Positions 28,158 through 36,416 are shown, numbered from the stretch's first letter. The stretch is DNA of 64,000 nucleotides from Formosa sp. L2A11 (GCF_009796865.1 NZ_CP047028.1:3472001-3536000), one strand, 5' to 3'. Notes: generated by a model not told the origin, from the letters alone. Numbers and translations: made by a program.

Positions 28158-28811
28158 TACTTTTTAACCCCTTATTTTAAATGTTTACAGAAGCAGTATT
28201 TAACAAAAGTTAAGTACTGCTTTTTTCATTATATTATTTTAAATATTAAGCTGAATAATGTATTGTTTTTATCTCCGATAACGCTTATTTATAAAGCATC
28301 ATAAACTGTAAAAACCTATCACAATTGCATTAATATATTCATATTATACTTTTACTTCTTATAAAAAATAAAAACATCATTAAAAATTTCTTCTGAAGAT
28401 TTTAAATAAAAACAGTGAATTCCAAAACACATCTTCTCCTACTCTAAATGCATTTTATAAAAATATGAATAGAGTATACTTTAAAAGTATACGTATTGAT
28501 AGAATACAGTAGACATTATACTTTCAAATAAAAAAAAACTATTAGCATGTTAGCTATTTTCAGTTTTCTTTCTGTAGCAGATAAAACAAATTACAGGACT
28601 AACTAACCTATTTTTCATTTAAATACGAGTTTAAAATCAGAATAACTTCAGTGATAATCTATAAAAATCACAACTATAAACTACTAAGTTTCTTTATTAG
28701 ATTTCAGAAACAAGCTCATCATTTATTTTATAATTTAAACTCAACTTTATTCCGTTTAAAAAAATAAAACACTAATTTACAATGTTTTACTAATTATTAA
28801 ACTGAATTAGA
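28158..28811. other. Intergenic region at the left edge of the island
   Basis: Apart from the terminator at 28191-28228 no gene is visible. The island probably begins here or at the integrase. No copy of the tRNA-Met 3' end was found that would mark a left attachment site. Confidence 0.45.
28191..28228 (+). terminator. Terminator of the ELWxxDGT protein gene
   Basis: Fourteen-bp arms with one mismatch, AAGCAGTATTTAAC (28191-28204) and GTTAAGTACTGCTT (28209-28222), a 4-nt loop and a run of T, about 35 bp past the stop codon. Confidence 0.8.
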
Positions 28812-29984
28812 ATGGCGTTACCTGAAGTTATAATTTCGACTAAATATTATAAAAAAGCACATCGATTACTTATTGAATTCAAGTACAATGACGTGCTTAA
28901 AAAACGTGTAAAATCATTACCTAATGCAACGTGGAGTTTTTCTCTTAGGCGTTGGCATATTCTTTATACTATAGATGCGTTACAATTAATACATGACACT
29001 TTAAAAGGCCATGCAGATATTAATGATAGTACAGTAGATTTTAGTTTAGTAAATAGAACAAAACATATAAAACGAGTACGAAACATCTGTGAAACGCATC
29101 GCACCATTTTAAAAGCCTATAGAAATTACTTAAGAGGAAAACGGTACAGTGAAAGTACGGTAATGAGCTATCTAACATTAATTGCAGATGTAATTGAATT
29201 TTATGATGGCAAACCTTTAGACCAATTAAATAATCGTGTAATAGAAGCATTTGTAGAACAAGTTATGGTTCCTAAAAAATATGCCATAAGTACACACCGC
29301 CAATTAATTAGCACCGTTAAACATTTTAAAGCTTTTTACCCCGCATGCCAGATTAGTGAACCTGAATTATTAAGACCTAAAAAAGACAGGTTATTGCCTA
29401 CTGTATTATCTCAGCCTCAAATATTAGATTTAATTAGATGTACCGAGAATTTAAAACACAGAACCATAATAGCACTTATATATTCTTGTGGTTTACGTAT
29501 AGGAGAAGTTATAAATTTAAAGCTAAACGCCCTAGACTTAGATCGCCGGCAGTTAGTTGTAAAACAAGGAAAAGGACGAAAGGATAGATATATAATTTTA
29601 GCAGAATCATGTTTACCTTTATTAAACAACTATGTGTTTACTTACCAACCAAAGTTATATGTGTTTGAGGGGCAAAATCAGCCACAATATAGCACCGAAA
29701 GCATTAGAGCCTTTTTAAAACGCAGTTGCAAGAAAGCAAAAATTACTAAACGCGTAACACCACATACTTTAAGACATAGTTATGCGACACATTTATTAGA
29801 ACAAGGTATAGATATTAGATATATACAAGAATTATTAGGGCACAGTAAACCGGAAACAACCATGATTTACACCCATGTAAGCAAAAAGGATTTACTACAT
29901 ATAAAAAGCCCATTAGACGTTGCTTTAAAGAATATTTCTGCGACAACACCATCTCCTACAGGTTTATTAAGTCAGAATTTTTAA
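28812..29984 (+). CDS. Tyrosine recombinase heading the cassette-like island
   Basis: A 390-residue site-specific integrase. An N-terminal domain of about 75 residues (EVIISTKYYKKAHRLLIEF ... WSFSLRRWHIL) precedes a SAM-like core-binding domain and a catalytic domain with Arg229 (SCGLRIGE), a Lys at 254 or 257, His318 and Arg321 (HTLRHSYATHLL), His344 (LLGHS) and Tyr353 (MIYTH). All key residues are present, so it should be active. The C-terminal half, including KSPLD, recalls integron integrases, but the IntI-specific insertion between the Lys and the HTLRHS motif is missing. It is followed on the same strand by short genes separated by palindromic elements, and is the natural candidate for moving them. 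Confidence 0.93.
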   Translation: MALPEVIISTKYYKKAHRLLIEFKYNDVLKKRVKSLPNATWSFSLRRWHILYTIDALQLIHDTLKGHADINDSTVDFSLVNRTKHIKRVRNICETHRTILKAYRNYLRGKRYSESTVMSYLTLIADVIEFYDGKPLDQLNNRVIEAFVEQVMVPKKYAISTHRQLISTVKHFKAFYPACQISEPELLRPKKDRLLPTVLSQPQILDLIRCTENLKHRTIIALIYSCGLRIGEVINLKLNALDLDRRQLVVKQGKGRKDRYIILAESCLPLLNNYVFTYQPKLYVFEGQNQPQYSTESIRAFLKRSCKKAKITKRVTPHTLRHSYATHLLEQGIDIRYIQELLGHSKPETTMIYTHVSKKDLLHIKSPLDVALKNISATTPSPTGLLSQNF

Positions 29985-30010
29985 AATTAAATCTGTTACA
30001 TTAATTAATA

Positions 30011-30104
30011 ATCTGTAAATTTATAAAAACAATGCAAACATTGGTTTATCCCGTCTATTTTTGAGATAAAAGCAAACAATTATTTGTATATAACCAGTTG
30101 TAAG
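30011..30104 (+). repeat. Palindromic cassette-boundary element 1
   Basis: Begins with TTTATAAAAACAATGC and ends with AACCAGTTGTAAG, just before the TIR-protein start. The inner part has TTTATC and GATAAA as a short stem. The start and end resemble those of elements at 33402-33537 and 34101-34341. It is the most degenerate of the set. Confidence 0.45.
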
Positions 30105-30121
30105 TTATTTAACCAAAACCT

Positions 30122-30967
30122 ATGAACATCAAGATTGAAAGAAAAATAGAACTACTAAATAAATTGATTGAAAAATCAAAAGAAATTCAATCTGAATCAG
30201 ATAGTAATCCGAAATTTAAAAGTTGGAAAAATTTAGTCGAGAGAACATTCGTAAAACTATTTGGAGAAAAATCTGTGGAAGTTAAACAACTTAATACCCT
30301 AGAATTTCATTATAGAGGTATGAAAATTGGAGGTCAAGATTATAGTCAAACTCATAGAAATTATTACAAAAGGAGCTTTGATACATTGATACAATCAATA
30401 GAAAATTATCTAGAAGAATTTAAAGAAGAGTTAGGAACTATTCCAGAAATCGAAGAAAGTAATGAATTAGAAGATAATAATTTAATAACAAAGATTTTTA
30501 TCAGTCACTCTTCAAAAGATTCTGCAATTGTGGAGGAAGTTATAGAAATTTTGGAATCTATAGGTTTAAATAGTACTCAAATATTTTGCACTTCTTTTAA
30601 TGGTTATGGAATTGACTATGGAGATAACTTTTTAGAGAGAATAAAAAACGAATTAGATAATAATGCACTTGTCCTATTCATTTTATCAGAAAACTTTTAT
30701 CAAAGTCCTGTTTGTTTGTGCGAAATGGGAGCAACTTGGATGAAAACTAACACTCATATTCCGATATTAATTCCACCTTTGTCTTTTAAAGATATTAAAG
30801 GAGTAATTCCGTTAACTCAAGGATTTGAAATAAATGATACATCAGCATTAACTCAATTTAAAGGACAAATCGAAAGTTTATTTAGTATAAAAAATATTCT
30901 AAACAACTCAACTTGGGAAAGAAAAAGAGACAGAATAGTTAATCGAATAAACAAGGAAATAAAATAA
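30122..30967 (+). CDS. TIR-domain protein (candidate NADase or defence effector)
   Basis: A 281-residue protein. An N-terminal helical region (about 1-110) carries no domain I can name. A TIR domain follows from residue 124: KIFISHSSKDS, the alphaB/BB-loop region IFCTSFNGYGIDYGDNFLE, VLFILSENFYQSPVCLCE and MGATWM. Glu201 in CLCEMGATW stands where the catalytic Glu of NAD-cleaving TIR domains is found. Bacterial TIR proteins of this kind often act in anti-phage defence by depleting NAD+, which is an inference here. It is a lone gene between two palindromic elements directly after the integrase, as a gene cassette would be. Confidence 0.82.
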   Translation: MNIKIERKIELLNKLIEKSKEIQSESDSNPKFKSWKNLVERTFVKLFGEKSVEVKQLNTLEFHYRGMKIGGQDYSQTHRNYYKRSFDTLIQSIENYLEEFKEELGTIPEIEESNELEDNNLITKIFISHSSKDSAIVEEVIEILESIGLNSTQIFCTSFNGYGIDYGDNFLERIKNELDNNALVLFILSENFYQSPVCLCEMGATWMKTNTHIPILIPPLSFKDIKGVIPLTQGFEINDTSALTQFKGQIESLFSIKNILNNSTWERKRDRIVNRINKEIK

Positions 30968-30971
30968 AAAA

Positions 30972-31029
30972 CAACTTACAATAACTAAGTATTCGGCTCG
31001 CCGATAGGCCAGAGCTGAATATTGTGTTG
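30972..31029 (+). repeat. Palindromic cassette-boundary element 2
   Basis: A 58-nt imperfect hairpin starting 4 nt after the TIR-gene stop. The outer stem is CAAC-TT-ACAATA (30972-30983) paired with TATTGT-GTTG (31020-31029), leaving TT as an extrahelical bulge. Then come GCTC (30996-30999) with GAGC (31012-31015), and GCC with GGC around a GATA loop. CAAC at one end, GTTG at the other, with one-sided bulges, is the architecture of integron attC sites. Confidence 0.6.
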
Positions 31030-31251
31030 ACGAAGTCGGCAGAAGATGTCTCTTATGGGGAAAACGATGTGTTTAGGGAAGGATGCTTTGGTAATCGATT
31101 GTAGTTTACATGTTTAAACTACGCTGATCAGTCTTTATTTGGAAGAGATTGTTTCTTTTTTCGGTAACACTTAATATAATTTCACTTTATAATGGCTTAA
31201 ATTTTAAGTTTAGCCATTGAGAGGTCTGTCCGCGCTTGCAGATTGTTTTTT

Positions 31252-32389
31252 TTAATTGACCTTATTTAATTTTTTATCTCTTAATAATACCCTCCAATTT
31301 TCGGGAGGACCACGATCGTTAAATAGTAGTATGGTATGTAGTTTTCCTTTTTTACAAACGGGACAACGACGGTGTAAAACAGGTTCGACTGTTTTAATAC
31401 TCACTATCTTTTTACAAGCCAGTTCGGCTTGTAGTCTCGGTAATTTCTCTTTTTTCCAGCTGCTGCTTAAAATACCGTAATGCCGTATGCGTGTAAAGCC
31501 TTGGGTAAAATATGCAAAGCAAAGCGTCTAACAAATTCTTCACTGGACAAAGTCAACTTTATCTTTTTAGCTTGGTGCCGGTAATCTTTCGCGGTAAAAG
31601 TCACCGTTTTATTTTCACGATCTACAGCAATAATACGATGGTTACTTATTGCAATTTTATGCGTGTATCTGCCTAGATATTCAATAACATATTTTGGACT
31701 TCTAAAAGATTGTTTCGCATAGATCACCCATTTTTTACTGTACACTGTATTATAAACTTTCTTTGGGATTTTTACTTCACTTTTCCTAAGTTCAGAGATA
31801 AATTTAGCCTTAAACACCTTGCTCATAGATTTTACATTGAATAGATATTTACCTTTATTTTTTGCACTTTTCCATGTCCCTGATTTACGCCATCCACCGC
31901 CAGGAACAATACAATGCAAGTGCGGATGTAGGCTCATGTTTTGTCCCCAGGTATGAAGTATAGCAATCATACCCAGTTTAGCGCCCAAGTGTTTGGGGTT
32001 GTCTCCAAACTGTTGCAGGGTTTGCCATGCGGTTCTAAATAAACTGCTATAAATTACTTTACCATGACTCAGGCGTAGGTATTAAACTCACTTGGAAGCG
32101 TAAAAACGATATGAAAATAAGGCACATTTAATAGTTCGCCTTCTCTGGCTTTTATCCACTGTTCACGTTTGTGTCCCTGGCATGTTGGGCAATGTCTATT
32201 TCTGCAACTGTTATAACTAATGTGTAAGGCTTGGCAACAATCGCATTTATCAATATGGCCACCCATAGCTTTGGTGCGACACCTTCTTATGGCTTGTAAC
32301 CCACGGTAATGCCAAGAGGTCAGACTCAATGTTTTGAGCTGTAGCTGTTCCATTTCTAAAATGTCAGCTACTTTATGTTTACAAAACAT
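31252..32389 (-). pseudogene. IS91-like transposase, frameshifted
   Basis: A Y2/HUH-type transposase in three pieces. The first (to 32069) has the N-terminal zinc-binding region with CRNRHCPTCQ. A single-base loss near 32069 shifts the frame into the piece with HPHLHCIVPGGG (HUH motif) and YLGRYTHKIAISNHRI (catalytic Tyr region). A second loss near 31497 shifts it into the C-terminal piece, which has HYGILSSSWKKEKLPR and a CPVCKKGKL zinc motif and ends at 31252. All parts are recognisable, so decay is recent. Its ATG overlaps the stop codon of the recombinase upstream (TAATG), so the two once formed a coupled operon. Confidence 0.85.
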
Positions 32390-33292
32390 TAATCGTAAAG
32401 TTTATCCAAGGGAGAAAATTTGGAACCACTAGGCAAATTGGCAACATGAAGATACGTGAGTGTCATCTCGATATGTGCATGTCCAAGAAGTTCCTTTAAA
32501 CTGACGATATCAACACCATACTCTAATAAATGTGTAGCAAACGTGTGCCGTAAAGTATGGGCAGTTATCTGTTTAGAACTCCCTATTTTACTTCTGTTTC
32601 TTTAATAATCCAGCGTATACCGTTGGTGGTTAATCCGCGTGATTCTCCAGCTTTAGAAACTTGGCTATTAAAAAGATGTCCCTGAGGGTTTTCTGTTGTG
32701 ATGTATTTTTTTAATCCCCTAATCAGAAGCGGACTCAAAGGCACATAGCGATCTATTTTTCCTTTTTTCTTAGGAATAAACACGGTTTTACGCTCAAAAT
32801 CGAGATCAGATAATTTAACAGCGCAGAGTTCGTAGCTACGCAGTCCACACCGTAAAGCATACCTATTATCAAACGATGCTTAAGATATTTAGGCGCTTTT
32901 AAAAGGCGCTTAACTTCCTCTTTATTTAGAACACATGGTAGTTTAATATCTCTTTTAATTTGAGGAAGCGCTACACGTTTGGCTTCCATGCCCATCACTT
33001 TGTAGGCTGCTCTGAGTCCGAAAATGGTGTGTTTAAAAGAAAACTCTCGGAAGGTGTTTTGTGAAGTTTCTGGCAATGGTAAAGATAGTTCTGAACGTGT
33101 TCTACCGATAGTTTTTCAGGACTTCGGTTGTAATGCAAAGCTAAGTGTGCCAAGCACCGGAGATAGTTGTTTAAAGTGCTTTTGGCTTTGCCATTAATAG
33201 AGAAACTCTGTTCGAGTTTGGTTTGAAGATGACTGAAATCCTTTACATCTGAAAAGGCGCGTTCAGCAATGGTTTTACTTTTTTTTAAACAT
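32389..33292 (-). pseudogene. Tyrosine recombinase of the IS91-like element, frameshifted
   Basis: A recombinase of about 295 codons broken by four single-base shifts, near 33285 (A run), 33040 (TTTTCTTTT), 32848 and 32583. Joined across the shifts it reads through core-binding sequence (AKSTLNNYLRCLAHLALHYN), YGCGLRSYELCAV with the first catalytic Arg, TVFIPKKKGKIDRYVPLSP, HTLRHTFATHLLEYGVDI, LKELLGHAHIEMTLTYLHV with the catalytic Tyr, and KFSPLDKLYD. It belongs with the downstream transposase: a recombinase gene coupled to a Y2 transposase is a known layout in some IS91-type elements. It is distinct from the intact integrase at 28812-29984. Confidence 0.8.
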
Positions 33293-33401
33293 AATAATAG
33301 ATTTAAAATTTACCCATAAGTTAATAAATCTATTACTTTTACAAAAGAATAACTTATTCTGAATCAGTCAGGAGGGCTTCCGACCGATAGGGAGGATTCG
33401 T

Positions 33402-33537
33402 TCAACAACGTGTAAAAAACATTGCTTATTTTAGACCAAACCAATGGGTGCTGCTATTTTGTTAGCTGCTGATTTTCCTACGGAAAATCCTCGCTATACA
33501 AAACCGCAACGTTCCTTACACAAAACCGTTGTAGCAC
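33402..33537 (+). repeat. Palindromic cassette-boundary element 3
   Basis: The left arm ACAACG-TGTAA (33406-33416) pairs with the right arm TTACA-CAAAAC-CGTTGT (33516-33532), which has six extra bases on one side. A perfect apical hairpin, GATTTTCC-TAC-GGAAAATC, lies at 33471-33489. The left end reads GTTCAAC, which fits the attC R-box pattern RYYYAAC, and the right end has GTTGTAG. The ATG of the next gene fragment follows within 4 bp. Confidence 0.6.
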
Positions 33538-33540
33538 ATT

Positions 33541-34034
33541 ATGACAAACTACGCAGAAAAATATTTTGGAAAGGATTTAGAAGAACTAGAATACGCAGAT
33601 ATTTCTAATTTCTTCATAGAATCTAAAGAAGAATCTGATAAGATTGAATACAAAGCTTTCCATCCTGATTATGGGAATTTCAATCAAAATCTAGATGGAG
33701 TAATACGAGGAATTTGTGGATTTTCACCACAGGTAATATTGAACAGTTAACAGAAAAATATAAAAAAGAAATCGAAAGATATATTTATCCAAATGGGAGA
33801 AATATGGATTTACGTGAGACTGAGGCTCGAAAAATAATTCTCACAGTTCGCAAAATGAATATCACAGAACTCAATATTGAATTGGAATTACATTATGTAA
33901 GCTGTTGCCTAGAAATTATTGAAGATTTTGGATATTGGCATGAGAATTATTATATAGCATTGGGAAAAATGTTTAACAACGCAATAAATGGAATTTCAGA
34001 ACTTGGAATTGAAGATAATATAACGAGAAAGTAA
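33541..34034 (+). pseudogene. Chimeric remnant: AlbA_2-like start joined to an unrelated 3' end
   Basis: From 33541 the frame encodes the start of a Schlafen/AlbA_2-type protein (LEELEYADISNFFIESKEES, DKIEYKAFHPDYGNF, NLDGVIRGIC), then stops at 33750 instead of continuing into the usual glycine-rich part. Another frame, open from about 33714 to 34034, encodes the C-terminal part of a different small protein (IEDFGYWHENYYIALGKMF, somewhat like DUF6155). The joint near 33714 looks like a deletion that fused two cassette genes. Neither part is expected to work. Confidence 0.55.
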
Positions 34035-34100
34035 TATCGTTATATTCAAAAGCCAGTGAATATGGAATTGAATTAGAGTATTAACGAAAAAAAGCAAGTG

Positions 34101-34341
34101 GTTAACACTGTATAAAAACAATGCTTAGTTTATTGCTTAATCAAGGGTCCGTGTACTTTTGTTACGTCTTGTAGGCTCACCTTTTTTAGGTTTATGCTAT
34201 CTAATCTAATGGTTTTTAAAGTAGCATACCTACTAAATTAAAAAATAAGATCTTGAAAACAGCTAATTCAAAAAACTGTATTTTAGTAGAAATATATAAA
34301 ACAGCAGTTGGTTATTAGACAAACTGACGTTGTGCAACATA
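34101..34341 (+). repeat. Palindromic cassette-boundary element 4
   Basis: It begins GTTAACACTGTATAAAAACA followed by ATGCTTAG, and ends GACAAACTGACGTTGTGCAACAT. The start matches elements 1 and 3, and the end carries GTTGTGC, one mismatch from the attC box GTTRRRY. At 240 bp it is longer than the others and may be composite. Confidence 0.5.
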
Positions 34342-34360
34342 CTCCGAAAACATTGCAACT

Positions 34361-34615
34361 ATGGAGACAAATGGGAAATTAAGAGATCAGATTTTTGAGA
34401 TAATTAATAATCAACTCAGGGATAACGACCCTCCTGAGACTAAAACAACATTGGATAGATTACTAGAACAAGGATATGATGATTTTCTAATCAAACAGAT
34501 GATTGGACAGTGTATCGTAGTTGAGTTGTTTGATGTTATAAAACATGGAAAGTCTTATAACAATGAACGATATATTAAGAATTTAATAGCTTTGCCTAAG
34601 GAACCATTTGATTAG
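34361..34615 (+). CDS. Small conserved helical protein (DUF1841-like)
   Basis: An 84-residue protein, METNGKLRDQIFEIINNQLR, with the pattern DPPETKTTLDRLLEQGYDD ... IGQCIVVELFDVI ... YNNERYIKNLIALP. It resembles from memory a widespread small family (DUF1841 or similar) without known activity. It lies 5 bp upstream of the next gene and begins 20 bp after element 4, so the pair sits like a two-gene cassette. Confidence 0.6.
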   Translation: METNGKLRDQIFEIINNQLRDNDPPETKTTLDRLLEQGYDDFLIKQMIGQCIVVELFDVIKHGKSYNNERYIKNLIALPKEPFD

Positions 34616-34620
34616 ATTAA

Positions 34621-34980
34621 ATGAAAAAACCTCTTAAAAGAGAATACAGGCTTCGTACAGCAAAGGATTGGATAAAAACTTATTCAGGAAACAATGTTGT
34701 TAAAGGGTATTCAAAAAAGTATTCCGTTGACAAATTTTGTGCTATTAAGGAATTAAGAATGATTGGAATTGAAATTACAGAAGAGTACGAAAATCAGTTG
34801 CGAAAATCTTTGGAATCACATAAACAGCTAAGACTTACATTAAAGAAAAAGCAAGAGGATCAATTAAATGCCTCATGCACTTATGAAAGTGATGAATATT
34901 TCGCAATGATTCTTGGATATACAAGCGGAGGATTTCCATACGGAGTGACACATGAAGAAATGGAAGAAATAAAAAAGTGA
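34621..34980 (+). CDS. Small conserved hypothetical protein, partner of 34361-34615
   Basis: A 119-residue basic protein (LKREYRLRTAKDWIKTYSGN, VKGYSKKYSVDKFCAIKELR, YFAMILGYTSGGFPYGVTHE). It looks like a conserved family without a known function, and the tight 5-bp spacing to the upstream gene implies joint expression. The size and pairing would allow a toxin-antitoxin or small defence module, but no toxin motif was recognised. Confidence 0.6.
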   Translation: MKKPLKREYRLRTAKDWIKTYSGNNVVKGYSKKYSVDKFCAIKELRMIGIEITEEYENQLRKSLESHKQLRLTLKKKQEDQLNASCTYESDEYFAMILGYTSGGFPYGVTHEEMEEIKK

Positions 34981-35753
34981 AACCAAAATTGAATAACTAT
35001 GGCAGTAGTAAAACAAGCACTTAAAACTTTAGTTTCTTGAACCAAAGAAAACTCTTAAAGTTAGTTGGAATTCAAAACTGTCAATAGAACAGCATTTTCT
35101 CCGCTGAAATTTTTACCAAAACCCTGTAAACATTAAGTTAACGGAGTTTTTCATTTTTTATACTTTTCATAAAATACCAAATAAGACATATATCACGGGA
35201 CTCATTCGGTTTCATTTACTTGATTATTCCAAGCGACACCGAATAGCACTCAATCAACCACAAAACAAACTATACTATTAAAATAAAACTTAAAATATGG
35301 AGAGTAATTCAATACTTATGTAGATAAGCTCTTTTTCCAAAATGTAACTTTTTCATGGAATGAAGTGGATATGTGCTAACCGAATTCTGAAAATGAATCT
35401 TCTTCCAGTAGTAGGATGCTAAGCGAACGTAATGTTAAGGCTGTAGGCTGTAATGGAGTTTGATTGCTTCCCGTTTTTCTCGGGAATTAGGAAGCAAGTG
35501 AAATAGAAGACGGAAGCCTTAACGTTGTGTTCAAGACTTTTTAAGGAAGCGATTTTCCCGAAATGAAGCTTTTCGCAGAATGTAGTGGAATGGGCTGAAA
35601 GATAGGACCAGCCACTAACCTTAAGGAAATCTCCTACTTCTTGATAAGTTTTAACTAAAAATAATGTTAAATAATATCAAAAAATATAAACATCCACAAA
35701 ACGCACTAACTAAAGCTTATTCTGTACTTATTCTGTACTAGTTAAAAACAAGA
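34981..35753. other. Non-coding right part of the island
   Basis: About 770 bp with no credible gene; the only ATG frames are shorter than 20 codons. It holds the inverted-repeat element at 35425-35532. The rest may be remains of lost cassettes. Confidence 0.5.
35425..35532 (+). repeat. Inverted-repeat element 5, related to the cassette boundaries
   Basis: Arms of 18 nt matching at 15 positions: 35425-35442 (core GTTAAGGCT) and 35515-35532 (core AGCCTTAAC, then GTTGTG). A second stem, TGCTTCC and GGAAGCA, lies inside at 35465-35496 with CCG and CGG near the loop. It ends with the same GTTGTG as elements 3 and 4. No gene follows directly. Confidence 0.5.
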
Positions 35754-35779
35754 AAGGCTTCACATTGCTGTGAAGCCTT
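35754..35779 (-). terminator. Terminator after tRNA-Met
   Basis: A perfect 11-bp stem, AAGGCTTCACA (35754-35764) and TGTGAAGCCTT (35769-35779), with loop TTGC and a T-rich minus-strand tail, 11 nt past the tRNA 3' end. Confidence 0.85.
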
Positions 35780-35790
35780 ATAAACACTTG

Positions 35791-35864
35791 TAGCGAGAAC
35801 GAGATTTGAACTCGTGACCTCTGGGTTATGAATCCAACGCTCTAACCAACTGAGCTACCTCGCC
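35791..35864 (-). tRNA. tRNA-Met (anticodon CAT)
   Basis: A 74-nt cloverleaf on the minus strand: acceptor GGCGAGG pairing with TCTCGCT, D-arm AGCTCAGTTGGTTAGAGC, anticodon loop centred on CAT (GGATTCATAACCC), T-arm ACGAGTTCAAATCTCGT, discriminator A. CCA is not encoded. CAT could serve elongator Met or, if modified to lysidine, Ile. Its 3' end faces the accessory island. Confidence 0.95.
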
Positions 35865-35878
35865 TTATTTTGAGGGTG

Positions 35879-35909
35879 CAAATATAACAACTTTTTTAGT
35901 ATCTCCAAA
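35879..35909 (-). promoter_or_regulatory. Promoter of tRNA-Met
   Basis: Minus-strand TTTG (35906-35909), 19-nt spacer, TATATTTG (35879-35886), an exact fit to the Bacteroidetes -33/-7 consensus, about 15 nt upstream of the tRNA. Confidence 0.8.
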
Positions 35910-36000
35910 CTTTTTTTAATAAAAGTTAATTTTTATTTAAATTATCAAGAAAGTCTCTAATTAATGTATATATTGAGCCCAATAATTTTTGATTTAACAC

Positions 36001-36387
36001 ATGGAAGATAAAATAAAATTTGAACTTGAATTCCCAATAAAAGCCTCCCCAACACTATTATATAATTATATTTCTACACCATCTGGATTATCTGAATGGT
36101 TTGCAGACAATGTAAATTCTAGAGGAGAACTTTATGAATTTATTTGGGATGGCGCTGGAGAACAAGCTAAAATGCTAAGTAAAAAAAGCGGAGAGCGAAT
36201 TAAGTTTAGATGGTTACATGATGAAGATGATCCATATTTCTTTGAATTACGTATTCAAGTAGATGAAATTACTAAAGATGTGTCTTTAATTATTGTGGAC
36301 TTTTCTGAAGAAGATGAAGTTAACGAAACTAAAATGCTTTGGGAAAATCAAATTTCAGATTTAAAGCATGTCTTAGGTTCTGCATAA
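36001..36387 (+). CDS. START/SRPBCC-fold protein
   Basis: A 128-residue protein of the START-like superfamily (AHSA1/polyketide cyclase-like). KIKFELEFPIKASPTLLYNY is the first strand and helix, PSGLSEWFADNV is the conserved loop, and the C-terminal helix is TKMLWENQISDLKHVLGSA. Such single-domain proteins bind hydrophobic ligands. The exact role of this widespread Bacteroidetes family is unknown. A terminator follows at 36417-36441. Confidence 0.8.
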   Translation: MEDKIKFELEFPIKASPTLLYNYISTPSGLSEWFADNVNSRGELYEFIWDGAGEQAKMLSKKSGERIKFRWLHDEDDPYFFELRIQVDEITKDVSLIIVDFSEEDEVNETKMLWENQISDLKHVLGSA

Positions 36388-36416
36388 ACGTTTTTTATAT
36401 ATTTTAAAGTATATTT

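Noticed and set aside
28812..29984. Classical integron integrase (IntI)
   Set aside because: The C-terminal motifs resemble IntI, but the IntI-specific additional domain between the catalytic Lys and HTLRHS is absent, and the N-terminal domain is unlike IntI. Called a tyrosine recombinase only.
31256..31480. Plus-strand 74-codon ORF
   Set aside because: It is antisense to the C-terminal part of the IS91-like transposase, which keeps its zinc motif in the minus frame.
34361..34980. Firm toxin-antitoxin call for the gene pair
   Set aside because: Size and spacing fit, but neither protein shows a known toxin or antitoxin motif.
34981..35040. Small ORF (MAVVKQALKTLVS) after 34980
   Set aside because: Thirteen codons with no sign of a leader peptide or toxin.
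35425..35532. Canonical attC site
   Set aside because: The outer arms read GTTAAGG ... CCTTAAC, which does not fit RYYYAAC ... GTTRRRY in order. Kept as a related inverted repeat only.
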